Assembly: GCF_000743705.1 (NCBI RefSeq)
Contig: NZ_JQEZ01000001.1
Location: 550,070-614,069 of the forward strand
DNA: 64,000 bases
Source: Ruegeria halocynthiae
Lineage (GTDB): Bacteria; Pseudomonadota; Alphaproteobacteria; Rhodobacterales; Rhodobacteraceae
Direction of reading: 5' to 3'
Of this stretch, positions 35,652 to 44,365 are shown one piece after another; position 1 is the stretch's first letter, and every line of letters starts with the position of its first letter. Position numbers and translations under genes: made by a program. The notes beneath the pieces were generated by a model that did not search any database, had not been told where the DNA came from, and worked only from the letters and a program-made list of their open reading frames with translations.

Positions 35652-36350
35652 ATGGCCAACCCGATTGATCTGTATTTCTGGCCCACGCCGAACGGCTGGA
35701 AGGTTTCCATCGCTCTGGAAGAGATGGAGCTGCCCTATACCACCCACCTGATCAATATCGGCAAGGGTGACCAGTTCGACCCCGAATTCCTGAAGATCGC
35801 GCCCAACAACCGGATGCCCGCCATCGTTGATCCTGACGGGCCAGACGGCGCGCCCATCTCGGTTTTTGAGAGCGGCGCGATCCTGATGTATCTGGCCCGC
35901 AAGACCGGGCGCTTCTATGGCGAAACCGAACGTGACCGGATCGCGGTTGAGGAATGGCTGATGTGGCAGATGGGCGGCGTCGGCCCGATGGCCGGTCAGG
36001 CGCATCACTTCCTGAAATACGCGCCCCAACTGGACCCGCCGCAGGACCTGCCCTATCCCAAAGACCGCTACCGCGCCGAAGTCGCACGGCTGTATGCCGT
36101 GTTGGATCGGAGGCTGGCTGACAACGAATACGTCGCAGGTGATTTCTATTCCATTGCAGACATGTCGATCTGGGGCTGGGCCAGCCTGTGGGAGGGTCAA
36201 CAACAGGTGCTGGAGAACAAACCCCACTTTACCCGCTGGCTTGAGACTGTGAGCGCCCGGCCGAGCGTGCAGGCCGGCCGCGCGCTACATGCGGAATTGC
36301 GCGGAGATCACCGGGGCCCGCAGGCGCAGGGAGTTTTGTTCAAGCGGTGA
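35652..36350 (+). CDS. Glutathione S-transferase, Nu-class (YfcG/YghU-like) disulfide reductase
   Basis: A 232-residue GST. The N-terminal thioredoxin-like domain starts LYFWPTPNGWKVSIALEE; the T-P-N-G motif is that of Nu-class enzymes such as E. coli YfcG, which reduce disulfides with glutathione. NNRMPAIVD (cis-Pro) and ESGAILMYLARKTG (Ser binding the glutathione gamma-Glu) follow, then the helical domain. GGAGGA sits five bases before the ATG at 35652. It is divergent from metZ; the gap between them holds the metZ promoter and riboswitch. Confidence 0.92.
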   Translation: MANPIDLYFWPTPNGWKVSIALEEMELPYTTHLINIGKGDQFDPEFLKIAPNNRMPAIVDPDGPDGAPISVFESGAILMYLARKTGRFYGETERDRIAVEEWLMWQMGGVGPMAGQAHHFLKYAPQLDPPQDLPYPKDRYRAEVARLYAVLDRRLADNEYVAGDFYSIADMSIWGWASLWEGQQQVLENKPHFTRWLETVSARPSVQAGRALHAELRGDHRGPQAQGVLFKR

Positions 36351-36391
36351 GTGGTGGCTTTATCTGCAATGCCCCACTGCCAGCGTCCTTT

Positions 36392-37336
36392 CTACCCGTG
36401 GTTATGACTGCCGTAGTCACCCTTTCTGCTCTCGAAATAGCGCGCAAGATCATACATTGGGCTGCGATAGGGCATATCCCTGATGCAAACCGATTTGGCG
36501 CCCTGCGTCGTCATTAGATGAGACAATAGGTGGTCCGAACCGAAATCCTGCATCCAAAAACCAATACTCTCGAATAGGTTGGATTCGCTTTTCTGCGTTA
36601 CCGTTGTACACACAGAACGGCCTTTTTCCTGCTCGACCTTCAGTTCTTGAAGATCGTACCTGATGTCGCCCTCGATCTCATATCCGAACATGGTGAGCTG
36701 AAAGCACTCTCCCTCCTCCTCAATCCGAGTTCGCACCGTCATGACCTCGGTAATGGGCAGATAGGTTCCGGATTCAAAGGTGTTCATTTCAAACGACGTT
36801 GTAAAAAAACCATCCGCATCGACGCAGCCCGTTGCGTGAAAACCATCGTCCGAATCCGGTTTTACTCGCAAGATTTCAAAAGCCTTTTCAGCAGACAACG
36901 GCACAGATACACGGGATTTGTCGCGCATAGTCAGCGAAGGAATCGCAAACAGAACGAACATGGTCAGGTACAAACCCAACCAGAGGAATATCGCGCCGAA
37001 TACAACGATGAAGAGCGTCCACAATACCGCCATAACACCTTCATCTCTGGGCATGTATTCCGGCAAAGTTTCTAATAATGGCAGAAACATGAGAAGCAGC
37101 CCCAAAACCAATGCCGCGCAAACTGTCTCCCACCACACCCGCGGATAAACAACAATGAGACCTATCGCGATTGTCAGGCAGGCAATTGTGACCACTGCCT
37201 GTGTGATCGTGCTGCTCAATAGAACTGCTTGGCCGAAGAGAACCTCACCAGCGAGCCATCCTGTGAACAAGATGATCAAGCTTGTCGCAGCAAGCCTTCT
37301 TAGTCGATAAATGCGGTACAAGTATTTATTTTGCAT
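36392..37336 (-). CDS. Membrane protein with SRPBCC-like C-terminal domain, unrecognised
   Basis: A 314-residue protein with four likely helices (about residues 14-30, 35-55, 60-80 and 95-125) and a C-terminal soluble part of about 180 residues. The latter begins RVSVPLSAEKAFEILRVKP and continues TGCVDADGFFTTSFEMN, a pattern like START/SRPBCC ligand-binding domains, but this is a weak resemblance. The ATG at 37336 has GAGGG upstream. Its base composition is visibly AT-richer than its neighbours and it uses codons such as ATA and TTA more, suggesting recent acquisition. No operon partner. Confidence 0.7.
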   Translation of the reverse strand: MQNKYLYRIYRLRRLAATSLIILFTGWLAGEVLFGQAVLLSSTITQAVVTIACLTIAIGLIVVYPRVWWETVCAALVLGLLLMFLPLLETLPEYMPRDEGVMAVLWTLFIVVFGAIFLWLGLYLTMFVLFAIPSLTMRDKSRVSVPLSAEKAFEILRVKPDSDDGFHATGCVDADGFFTTSFEMNTFESGTYLPITEVMTVRTRIEEEGECFQLTMFGYEIEGDIRYDLQELKVEQEKGRSVCTTVTQKSESNLFESIGFWMQDFGSDHLLSHLMTTQGAKSVCIRDMPYRSPMYDLARYFESRKGDYGSHNHG

Positions 37337-37442
37337 GTACTTACCCTCTTTGATTGAGTTGAATATTTTTACACAATCAAGGCAGGATAATGGCGCTGAT
37401 AAAGACCTCGGCACTCCGTTTTTAAACCCAACCAGTAGAAAT

Positions 37443-37814
37443 CTACCCCTCTCCCCGCACCAGCACATCCAGCATGCTCGAAATATCCTCGACCTCTTCC
37501 GCGATCACGTGGGTCACCGAATGCGCCCGCTGCATCCGGCCCGTGACCCGCAGCAACCGCCCTGAAATCACCGCGCGGCGGAATTCCTCGTAGATTTTGC
37601 GCCAGACCACCACGTTGACGATGCCGGTCTCATCCTCAAGCGTGACGAAGATCACCCCCTTGGCTGTGCCCGGCCTCTGCCGCAGGATCACCAGCCCCGC
37701 CACCGCCACCCGCGCGCCCTCGGGCGGGTCGCCCAGCCGGTTGGCGGGCAGGCAGGCGGGTGGGCGCGGCCAGTCGCGGTTTGTGACCGCAGGGCGAACG
37801 GGGGCAACAAGCAT
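37443..37814 (-). pseudogene. dnaE2: Fragment of error-prone polymerase DnaE2 (C-terminal OB-fold) behind an SOS box
   Basis: A 123-residue open frame that matches only the OB-fold near the C-terminus of DnaE2/ImuC: GARVAVAGLVILRQRPGTAKG, cut here to its core, then VIFVTLEDETGIVNVVVW and GRLLRVTGRMQRAHSVTHVIAE. The polymerase body (about 900 residues) is absent, and so is the usual FPLPHGRGD/KTRDFR-type C-terminus. An alphaproteobacterial LexA box and a promoter-like sequence abut the ATG, as for imuA-imuB-dnaE2 operons, which suggests a deletion that kept the operon's control region and a piece of its last gene. A functional stand-alone SOS OB protein is the alternative. Confidence 0.8.
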
Positions 37815-37816
37815 GA

Positions 37817-37831
37817 GAACAAAAATAGAAC
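37817..37831 (-). promoter_or_regulatory. LexA (SOS) box
   Basis: GAACAAAAATAGAAC on the plus strand, i.e. GTTC-N7-GTTC on the minus strand, is an exact match to the alphaproteobacterial (Rhodobacter/Rhizobium) LexA operator. It covers the -10 of the predicted promoter of the dnaE2 fragment. Confidence 0.82.
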
Positions 37832-37849
37832 AAACGGTAAGAAAGTCCA
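37822..37849 (-). promoter_or_regulatory. Predicted promoter of the dnaE2 fragment
   Basis: On the minus strand TGGACT (37849-37844), a 16-base spacer and TATTTT (37827-37822). The start would fall near 37815, practically at the ATG at 37814, so the message would be leaderless. It overlaps the LexA box, the normal arrangement for SOS repression. Confidence 0.45.
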
Positions 37850-37875
37850 GTCACGGCATGCCGAGTCGCAAATGA

Positions 37876-38264
<389 letters not shown>

Positions 38265-38265
<1 letters not shown>

Positions 38266-38990
38266 TGACGCCCCGGTCGGTTGCCGCCCTAGCAATCGTC
38301 CTCTGCGTTTACCCCATCGCGGCCCGGCCCCAACACCCCTGGCAAAACGAGCCGCTAGTTTCGGCGGAATACTCCGAGCCCACTGCGCGCTATCCGCATT
38401 GGGTTCTCGGTGATCAGATTGAATACGGTGCACTCGTCCTGCAATACCTGCCCGGAAGGGCAGAGTACACGATCCGGCTGCCCGAAGAACGGGTTTTTGA
38501 AGACATCAAACCGCGTCTCGTCGATGTGGACAATGACGGCAAGCGCGAAGCCATGGTGGTCGAAAGCCACCGCGACAAAGGTGCACGGCTTGCGATCTAC
38601 AATGGTGGCGGCCTGATCGCCGCAACGCCGTATATCGGCACACGCTTTCGCTGGCTCGCTCCGATCGGTGCAGTGGATCTGGATGGCGACGGTCACATCG
38701 AGATCGCCTATATCGACCGCCCCCATCTGGCCAAGGTTCTACGCATCTGGCGTTTCAAAGATAGCAGCTTGACCGAGATTACCGCCCTGCCTGGCCTGAC
38801 CAATCATCGCATCGGCGAGAATTTCATCACCGGAGGCACAAGGAATTGCGGCGCGGGTCCAGAACTGGTCGTAGCCAGCACAGACTGGCAAAACATCGTC
38901 AGCGTTAGATACGATGATGGCTGGGCAAGGGAAACACTGAGTCGCTTCTCACCAACTGCTATGGATCAAGCAATGGCCTGTAAACTATAG
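38265..38990 (+). CDS. Exported VCBS/FG-GAP-repeat protein
   Basis: A 241-residue protein with a likely signal peptide (hydrophobic AALAIVLCVYPIAA, residues 7-20). Two calcium-loop-like FG-GAP/VCBS motifs are visible: LVDVDNDGKREAMVV (about residues 84-98) and AVDLDGDGHIEIAYID (about 131-146). These build beta-propeller-like folds. Its start overlaps the fdxE stop by one base, so it is co-translated with the ferredoxin, though a functional link is not obvious. Function unknown. Confidence 0.82.
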
Positions 38991-38997
38991 AACTGAC

Positions 38998-39019
38998 GCA
39001 GCCCGCGTCAGCGGGCTGC
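38998..39019. repeat. Hairpin between the VCBS gene and purD ends
   Basis: GCAGCCCGC pairs with GCGGGCTGC around GTCA. It lies between two convergent genes but has no T-run on either strand, so it may be a rho-type or processed 3' end. Confidence 0.35.
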
Positions 39020-39080
39020 CCGGCCCAAGGCCTTTGGCGGCGCATCTGTGATGCGGCGTCAGGGCGCGGGAGCGTTCGGG

Positions 39081-40343
39081 TCAGAGCGCCCGCCAGCCGA
39101 TATCGCGGCGAAAGAACCCGTCCGGCCAGTCAATACCATCCACCGCCGCATAGGCCCGGTCCCGGGCCTCTTGCAGGGTGTCGCCGCGCGCAGTGACATT
39201 CAGAACCCTACCGCCTGAGGCCACAATCTGACCGCCCGAGGATTTGGTTCCGGCATGAAACACCATGTTGCTGCTGTCTTCAGACAGGCCATCCAGACCG
39301 TTGATGGCCGTGCCTTTTTCATATGATCCGGGATAGCCGTTCGCCGCCATCACAACCGTCAGCGCATGATCGTCCGCCCAGTTCACACGCGCCTCGTCCA
39401 GACGTCCTTCGGCCGCCGCGTGCATCAGGTCCATCGCTTGCGCCCCAAGGCGCATCATCAGAACCTGACATTCAGGGTCACCAAAGCGCACGTTGTATTC
39501 CACCAGCCGGGGCTGACTGTCCTTGATCATCAGCCCGGCATACAGAACGCCCTGAAACGGCGCGCCGCGACGTTTCATTTCGGCCACCGTCGGACGGATG
39601 ATCTCTTCCATCGCGCGCGCTTCGATCTCGGCGCTTAAAACCGGTGCGGGGGAATAAGCCCCCATTCCGCCGGTGTTCAGCCCGGTATCCCCCTCGCCCA
39701 CGCGCTTGTGGTCCTGCGCAGTGCCGATCGACAGGATATTCTCGCCGTCACACAGCACGAAGAGCGAGGCCTCTTCGCCCTCCATGAACTCTTCAATCAC
39801 AACTTCGGCCCCGGCCCCGCCAAATGCGCCGCCGAACATGTCGTCGATGGCGTCCAGCGCGCTGCCTTCATCCATCGCAACGATCACGCCCTTGCCAGCG
39901 GCCAGCCCATCGGCCTTAACGACAATCGGCGCGCCCTGTTCGCGGATATAGGCTTTGGCCGGGTCGGCTTCGGTGAACCGCGCATAGGCTGCTGTCGGCG
40001 CGCCCGATGCATCGCAGATTTCCTTGGTAAAACTTTTCGAGGCTTCCAGCTGAGCCGCCGCAGCCGAAGGCCCGAACACCAGCACGCCCGCCTCGCGCAG
40101 ACGATCCGCCACACCTGCGGCCAGAGGGGCCTCGGGGCCGACAATCACGAAATCAATCGCGTTTTCCTCGGCAAAGCTGACAACGGCGCCGCCGTTTTCG
40201 ATATCCAGCGTGGCGCAATCCGCGATCTGCGCGATCCCGGCATTGCCCGGCGCCACGATCAACCGGTCGCATTTGGGGTTCTGCATCACCGCCCAGGCCA
40301 GACTGTGTTCGCGCCCACCACTGCCGAGAATGAGGATATTCAT
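39081..40343 (-). CDS. purD: Phosphoribosylamine--glycine ligase
   Basis: A 420-residue ATP-grasp ligase, second step of purine synthesis, joining glycine to phosphoribosylamine. It opens MNILILGSGGREHSLAWA, followed by VIVGPEAPLAAGVAD, FGPSAAAAQLEASKSFTKE, VVKADGLAAGKGVIVA, NTGGMGAYSPAPVL and YNVRFGDPECQVLMMRL. The frame runs on to 40760 through the divergent xseA region, but the ATG at 40343 is the family start and has GGAG upstream. It is divergent from xseA with 75 bases between. Confidence 0.97.
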   Translation of the reverse strand: MNILILGSGGREHSLAWAVMQNPKCDRLIVAPGNAGIAQIADCATLDIENGGAVVSFAEENAIDFVIVGPEAPLAAGVADRLREAGVLVFGPSAAAAQLEASKSFTKEICDASGAPTAAYARFTEADPAKAYIREQGAPIVVKADGLAAGKGVIVAMDEGSALDAIDDMFGGAFGGAGAEVVIEEFMEGEEASLFVLCDGENILSIGTAQDHKRVGEGDTGLNTGGMGAYSPAPVLSAEIEARAMEEIIRPTVAEMKRRGAPFQGVLYAGLMIKDSQPRLVEYNVRFGDPECQVLMMRLGAQAMDLMHAAAEGRLDEARVNWADDHALTVVMAANGYPGSYEKGTAINGLDGLSEDSSNMVFHAGTKSSGGQIVASGGRVLNVTARGDTLQEARDRAYAAVDGIDWPDGFFRRDIGWRAL

Positions 40344-40418
40344 GAATGCTCTCCGATCTGCTTGGCCTCGCCTTGCGGGCGTTCTAAGCTGGGCGGGCAT
40401 TTGACACAAGGCGCTGAA

Positions 40419-41912
40419 ATGTCCGACCTGCTTGACGACCCCATTCCCGGCCAGAACACCCCTGAATACTCCGTCTCGGACATCTCGGGCGAGGTGAAGC
40501 GCACGCTGGAGGGCACCTTTGGCCGAATCCGTGTGCGCGGCGAGGTCGGGCGCGTGTTCAAGGCGCGCTCGGGGCATCTGTATTACGACATCAAGGATGA
40601 TCGGAACGTGCTGGCCTGCACCACATGGAAAGGTCAGGTATCGGGGCTTTCTGTTGAGCCGGAAGAAGGGCTTGAGGTCGTTGTGACCGGTCGTCTGACC
40701 GCTTTTGGCGCGCAGTCGAAATACAACCTGAATGTGGATGAGGTCGCCGTTGCCGGGCAAGGCGCATTGATGGCCTTGCTGGAAAAACGCAAGAAACAGC
40801 TTGAGGCCGAAGGCCTGTTTGCGCCTGAACGCAAGCAGCCCCTGCCCTATCTACCGCAGATCATCGGCGTTGTGACGTCGCCCTCGGGGGCGGTGATCCG
40901 GGACATCCTGCACCGCCTGCGGGATCGCTTTCCCCGTAAGGTGCTGATCTGGCCGGTGGCGGTTCAGGGATCGAACTGCGCCCCCGAGGTCACGAATGCG
41001 ATCAATGGTTTCAACCAGCTGACCCCCGGCGGTGCCCTGCCGCGCCCCGACCTGATTATCGTGGCACGGGGCGGCGGATCAATCGAAGACCTTTGGGGCT
41101 TTAACGAAGAAATCGTGGCCCGCGCCGCTGCGGCCTCGGACATCCCGCTGATTTCAGCCGTGGGGCACGAGACCGATACGACGTTGATCGACTTTGTCTC
41201 GGACCGGCGCGCGCCGACACCGACGGCTGCGGCCGAACTGGCCGTGCCTGTGCGGATCGAACTGCTTGCCTGGACGGGCGAACAGGGCGCGCGGCTGTCC
41301 CGCGCTGCAACCGACGCGGTTCAACGGCGGTCCCAGCGTCTGCGCGACCTGTCCCGCGCCTTGCCCCGCCCGGACAGCCTTTTGAACACACCGCGGCAAC
41401 GCCTTGATCTGATTGCGGATCGCCTGACACCAGCGCTGGAGCGCGGCGTTCAGAACCGTCATCTGCAAGTTGCCAAACTGTCCGCCCATCTACGCCCCTC
41501 GACCCTGCGCAACCTTGTTGCAGGCAGGCAAGAGGCAATGCGCAACCTGTCTTCGCGCCTGTCCCTGCGCCCCATCCAACGCGAGATCGAGGTGCAGCGC
41601 CAAAACATCACCCGACTGGCGGACCGCCTGAACACGGCCCAGGCAACGCGGCTGGATCGGATGCGGCAGCAGCTGACCGCAACGGATCGCCTGCGCGAAA
41701 CGCTCAGCTACAAAGCGACGTTGCAACGCGGCTATGCCGTGGTCCGCGCCGATGACAACGTTGTCACGACCAAGGCCCAGGCCGCCAAGCATGACACGCT
41801 TCAGATCGAATTTGCAGACGGCGTGCTTAACACTGGTCAGCCGGTGGCCTCGCGACCTGGCCCCAAGAAGACCCCCAAAAAGGACGCGCCAGATCAGGGG
41901 TCACTGTTCTGA
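40419..41912 (+). CDS. xseA: Exodeoxyribonuclease VII large subunit
   Basis: A 497-residue nuclease subunit that degrades single-stranded DNA with XseB. Residues 1-110 are the OB domain (VSDISGEVKRTLEGTFGRIRVRGEV, recognised in part); the catalytic domain has VVTSPSGAVIRDILHRLRDRFP, IIVARGGGSIEDLWGFNEE and ISAVGHETDTTLIDFVSDRRAPTPTAAAE, each seen in pieces; a long coiled coil follows (about 270-440), and a C-terminal beta segment LQRGYAVVRAD. The ATG at 40419 fits the family N-terminus. xseB is not adjacent. Confidence 0.97.
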   Translation: MSDLLDDPIPGQNTPEYSVSDISGEVKRTLEGTFGRIRVRGEVGRVFKARSGHLYYDIKDDRNVLACTTWKGQVSGLSVEPEEGLEVVVTGRLTAFGAQSKYNLNVDEVAVAGQGALMALLEKRKKQLEAEGLFAPERKQPLPYLPQIIGVVTSPSGAVIRDILHRLRDRFPRKVLIWPVAVQGSNCAPEVTNAINGFNQLTPGGALPRPDLIIVARGGGSIEDLWGFNEEIVARAAAASDIPLISAVGHETDTTLIDFVSDRRAPTPTAAAELAVPVRIELLAWTGEQGARLSRAATDAVQRRSQRLRDLSRALPRPDSLLNTPRQRLDLIADRLTPALERGVQNRHLQVAKLSAHLRPSTLRNLVAGRQEAMRNLSSRLSLRPIQREIEVQRQNITRLADRLNTAQATRLDRMRQQLTATDRLRETLSYKATLQRGYAVVRADDNVVTTKAQAAKHDTLQIEFADGVLNTGQPVASRPGPKKTPKKDAPDQGSLF

Positions 41913-41919
41913 AACAGCC

Positions 41920-42315
41920 TCAGACACCAACATCCGGCCCATAACAAACCATCTCTTCGTCGATATCTTCGGCCTCATAAAGCTCTGTTTCCGCTGGGTC
42001 CCCTTCGAACTGCGCGATCAGGCCGTTGCCTGAGCGCGTAAATACCCAGCATTGCGGGGCCAGACGGTCTTCGTAAATGAAACAGATTTGCTCATCCTGC
42101 TCGTACCAGACGCCTTCTTTGCAGTCGCCATCCAGAAATGACCAGATGACGCGACGGTTGGGCAGATAACGCTCAACCCCGTAAACCTTACCCTGAAAGC
42201 CATAGAACAGGGTTTTGCCACGCGTGTAGTCGTCGAAATCCGCCCCCGACAGCGCCGACTGGGCTGACGCTGAAAACGCGGGCAACAACAGAAGAATCAC
42301 AAGATACCTGAGCAT
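41920..42315 (-). CDS. Small periplasmic protein with four cysteines, function unknown
   Basis: A 131-residue protein with a clear Sec signal peptide (MLRYLVILLLLPAFSASA, cleavage before QSA). The mature part holds four cysteines in GDCKEG, QICFIY, PQCWVF and MVCYGP, enough for two disulfides, and an acidic C-terminus. It lies eight bases from the convergent xseA end. I do not recognise the family. Confidence 0.8.
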   Translation of the reverse strand: MLRYLVILLLLPAFSASAQSALSGADFDDYTRGKTLFYGFQGKVYGVERYLPNRRVIWSFLDGDCKEGVWYEQDEQICFIYEDRLAPQCWVFTRSGNGLIAQFEGDPAETELYEAEDIDEEMVCYGPDVGV

Positions 42316-42441
42316 GGCCGCATTGTGTCAGATGCGATTGCCCCGCGCCAATCACCATTCCCGGACCGCCGCCTGCCTTCACGTCACCGATTGAGGTGAA
42401 TCAACACCCCAACCATGCTGCCAAAAACAGGGGAGATTTCC

Positions 42442-43110
42442 ATGACAACCGCCCTATTCTGGCTCGCTCTCGTGTGCGCCCTGACGTACCTGCCGCTTTC
42501 ACCCCGCCCGGCTAGCGGGATGCGAACCGTGTTAAAAGCCATGTCAGTCGCTCTGCTGGCTGCAATCGCAATGCTGAACGCGGCCCCGCACCTGCTGGTC
42601 CTCGCTCTTGCCCTGTGTGCCACCGGGGATGCCCTGCTCTCGCGCGAAACAGACCATACCTTCATGGCTGGCATCGGTGCCTTCGCCGCAGGTCACCTTG
42701 CTTATATCGGCTTGTTTCTGACCCACCCCGCCAGCGATATGTCCCTGATTTTCGACAAACCCGGGTATTTCTGGTCGCTGATCATCCTCGGCATCGTCAC
42801 CGCCACCCTTCTGGCCCCGCGCGCCGGCGACCTCACAGGCCCGGTCCTTGCCTATATCCCGATCATCCTTGGCATGGGCATAACCGTTCTGACCCTGCCC
42901 GAGGCTGGGCCCCTACGCTGGGCCCTGCCCGCCGCCATGGCCTTCATCGCCTCGGATCTGACACTGGCGACCGAGAAATTCCTGCTGCCGCCGCACCACC
43001 CCGCCCGAAAGGCCACACCCTATCTGATCTGGGGCCTCTACTGGGGCGCGCAGGCCGGTTTGCTGATCGCATTTTCGGGACCCTTTGCAACTGCTGCAAA
43101 TCCGCATTAG
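42442..43110 (+). CDS. Lysoplasmalogenase-like membrane protein (YhhN/TMEM86 family)
   Basis: A 222-residue protein with seven to eight helices. Family marks are KAMSVALLAAIAM, LCATGDALLSRE and the second-half GMGITVLTLPEAGPLRWALPAAMAFIASDLTLATEKF, read here in pieces; the two Asp-containing helices are thought to be catalytic in TMEM86 hydrolases of vinyl-ether lysolipids. GGGGAGA precedes the ATG at 42442. It is 27 bases before ftsY on the same strand. Confidence 0.88.
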   Translation: MTTALFWLALVCALTYLPLSPRPASGMRTVLKAMSVALLAAIAMLNAAPHLLVLALALCATGDALLSRETDHTFMAGIGAFAAGHLAYIGLFLTHPASDMSLIFDKPGYFWSLIILGIVTATLLAPRAGDLTGPVLAYIPIILGMGITVLTLPEAGPLRWALPAAMAFIASDLTLATEKFLLPPHHPARKATPYLIWGLYWGAQAGLLIAFSGPFATAANPH

Positions 43111-43137
43111 GTGAAGGGAACACCTGCGGAGACCAAA

Positions 43138-44280
43138 ATGGCATTTTTCTCAAAGCTCAAGGACAAGCTGTTCAAATCCTCGTCCCGCCTCGAACAGGGG
43201 CTTGAGGCCATCGTCGAAGATGGTGGAGAGGAAACGACCACCCCAGACCCAATTATCCCCGACCCGGAACCGCAGCCCGAACCGGTCCCCGAACTGCCGC
43301 AACCGACGCCCGCACCGCAACCGGTCGAAACGCCAGACCCCATGCCCGTCGACCCGGCACCCGCACCGCCCCCGCCCGAGGTCACACCCGCCAAGGGCAT
43401 GCTGGGGCGCCTCCTGGGTCGGGGTGATGCCCAAACCGCCGTGCGCCGCACCCTGGACGACGACATGTTGGAACAGCTCGAAGAGTTGTTGATCGCCTCG
43501 GACATGGGTGTCGACACCGCCCTGCGCGTCACCGCGAATATGGCCGAGGGGCGCTATGGCCGCAAACTCTCGGCGCAGGAAATCAAACAGCTACTGGCGC
43601 AGGAGGTGACCCGCGTGATGGAACCGGTCGCCAAGCCGCTGCCTATCTACCCCAAACGCCCGCAAGTGGTGCTGGTGGTGGGCGTGAACGGATCGGGTAA
43701 AACCACCACGATCGGCAAGCTGGCCAGCCAGTTCAAAGCCGCTGGCAAAAAGGTCGTGATCGCCGCCGGAGATACCTTCCGCGCCGCCGCCGTCGAACAG
43801 CTCCAGGTCTGGGGTGACCGCGCAGGCGTCCCCGTTCTGACCGCGCCCGAAGGCTCCGACCCTGCCAGCCTTGCCTACGACGCCTTGACCAAGGCACAGG
43901 AAGACGGCGCAGACCTGCTGATGATCGACACTGCGGGCCGCCTGCAAAACCGCGCGGATCTGATGGAGGAACTGGCCAAGATCGTCCGCGTCATCCGCAA
44001 GAAAGATGACACCGCGCCGCACAACACCCTGTTGGTGCTGGACGCCACCACCGGCCAGAACGCACTCAGCCAGGTGGAAACCTTCCGCAATCTGGCCGAT
44101 GTCTCGGGCCTTGTGATGACCAAACTCGACGGCACCGCCAAGGGCGGCGTTCTGGTCGCACTGGCTGACAAGTTCGGCCTGCCCATCCACGCCATCGGCG
44201 TCGGAGAGCAGATTGATGACCTCGCCCCCTTTGACCCCGAAGAATTCGCCGCCGCCCTGACCGGGCTAAGCCAAAGCTGA
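43138..44280 (+). CDS. ftsY: Signal recognition particle receptor FtsY
   Basis: A 380-residue SRP receptor GTPase docking SRP-ribosome complexes at the membrane. The N-terminal A domain (about 1-90) is an acidic Pro/Glu/Val-rich region (repeated P-x-P-E-P-x-P) after a short basic start FFSKLKDKLFKSSSR. The NG domain carries the P-loop GVNGSGKTTTIGKLA, GDTFRAAAVEQLQVW, the G3 motif DTAGRLQNR, TKLDGTAKGG (G4) and GVGEQIDDLAPFDPEEF. GGAGA lies before the ATG at 43138; an in-frame GTG at 43111 is less likely. Confidence 0.97.
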   Translation: MAFFSKLKDKLFKSSSRLEQGLEAIVEDGGEETTTPDPIIPDPEPQPEPVPELPQPTPAPQPVETPDPMPVDPAPAPPPPEVTPAKGMLGRLLGRGDAQTAVRRTLDDDMLEQLEELLIASDMGVDTALRVTANMAEGRYGRKLSAQEIKQLLAQEVTRVMEPVAKPLPIYPKRPQVVLVVGVNGSGKTTTIGKLASQFKAAGKKVVIAAGDTFRAAAVEQLQVWGDRAGVPVLTAPEGSDPASLAYDALTKAQEDGADLLMIDTAGRLQNRADLMEELAKIVRVIRKKDDTAPHNTLLVLDATTGQNALSQVETFRNLADVSGLVMTKLDGTAKGGVLVALADKFGLPIHAIGVGEQIDDLAPFDPEEFAAALTGLSQS

Positions 44281-44287
44281 TCCCCCC

Positions 44288-44342
44288 TTCATCTGGCCGA
44301 AAATATCCTCCGGGGGTCCGGGGGTGGAAAACCCCCGGCCTC
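44288..44342. repeat. REP-like GC-rich dispersed repeat candidate
   Basis: The segment CTGGCCGAAAATATCCTCCG followed by GGGGTCCGGGGGTGG and ACCCCCGG has an 8-bp stem (CCGGGGGT, 44318-44325, with ACCCCCGG, 44331-44338). Elements of this composition recur between genes in Rhodobacteraceae chromosomes. Only this copy is in the window, so repeat status is from memory of the lineage. It may also end ftsY transcripts. Confidence 0.45.
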
Positions 44343-44365
44343 TCCTCTCGGCAAAAGGTTCACGC

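Noticed and set aside
40344..40760. N-terminal extension of purD
   Set aside because: It runs through the start of xseA; the family start MNILILGSGG is at 40343.
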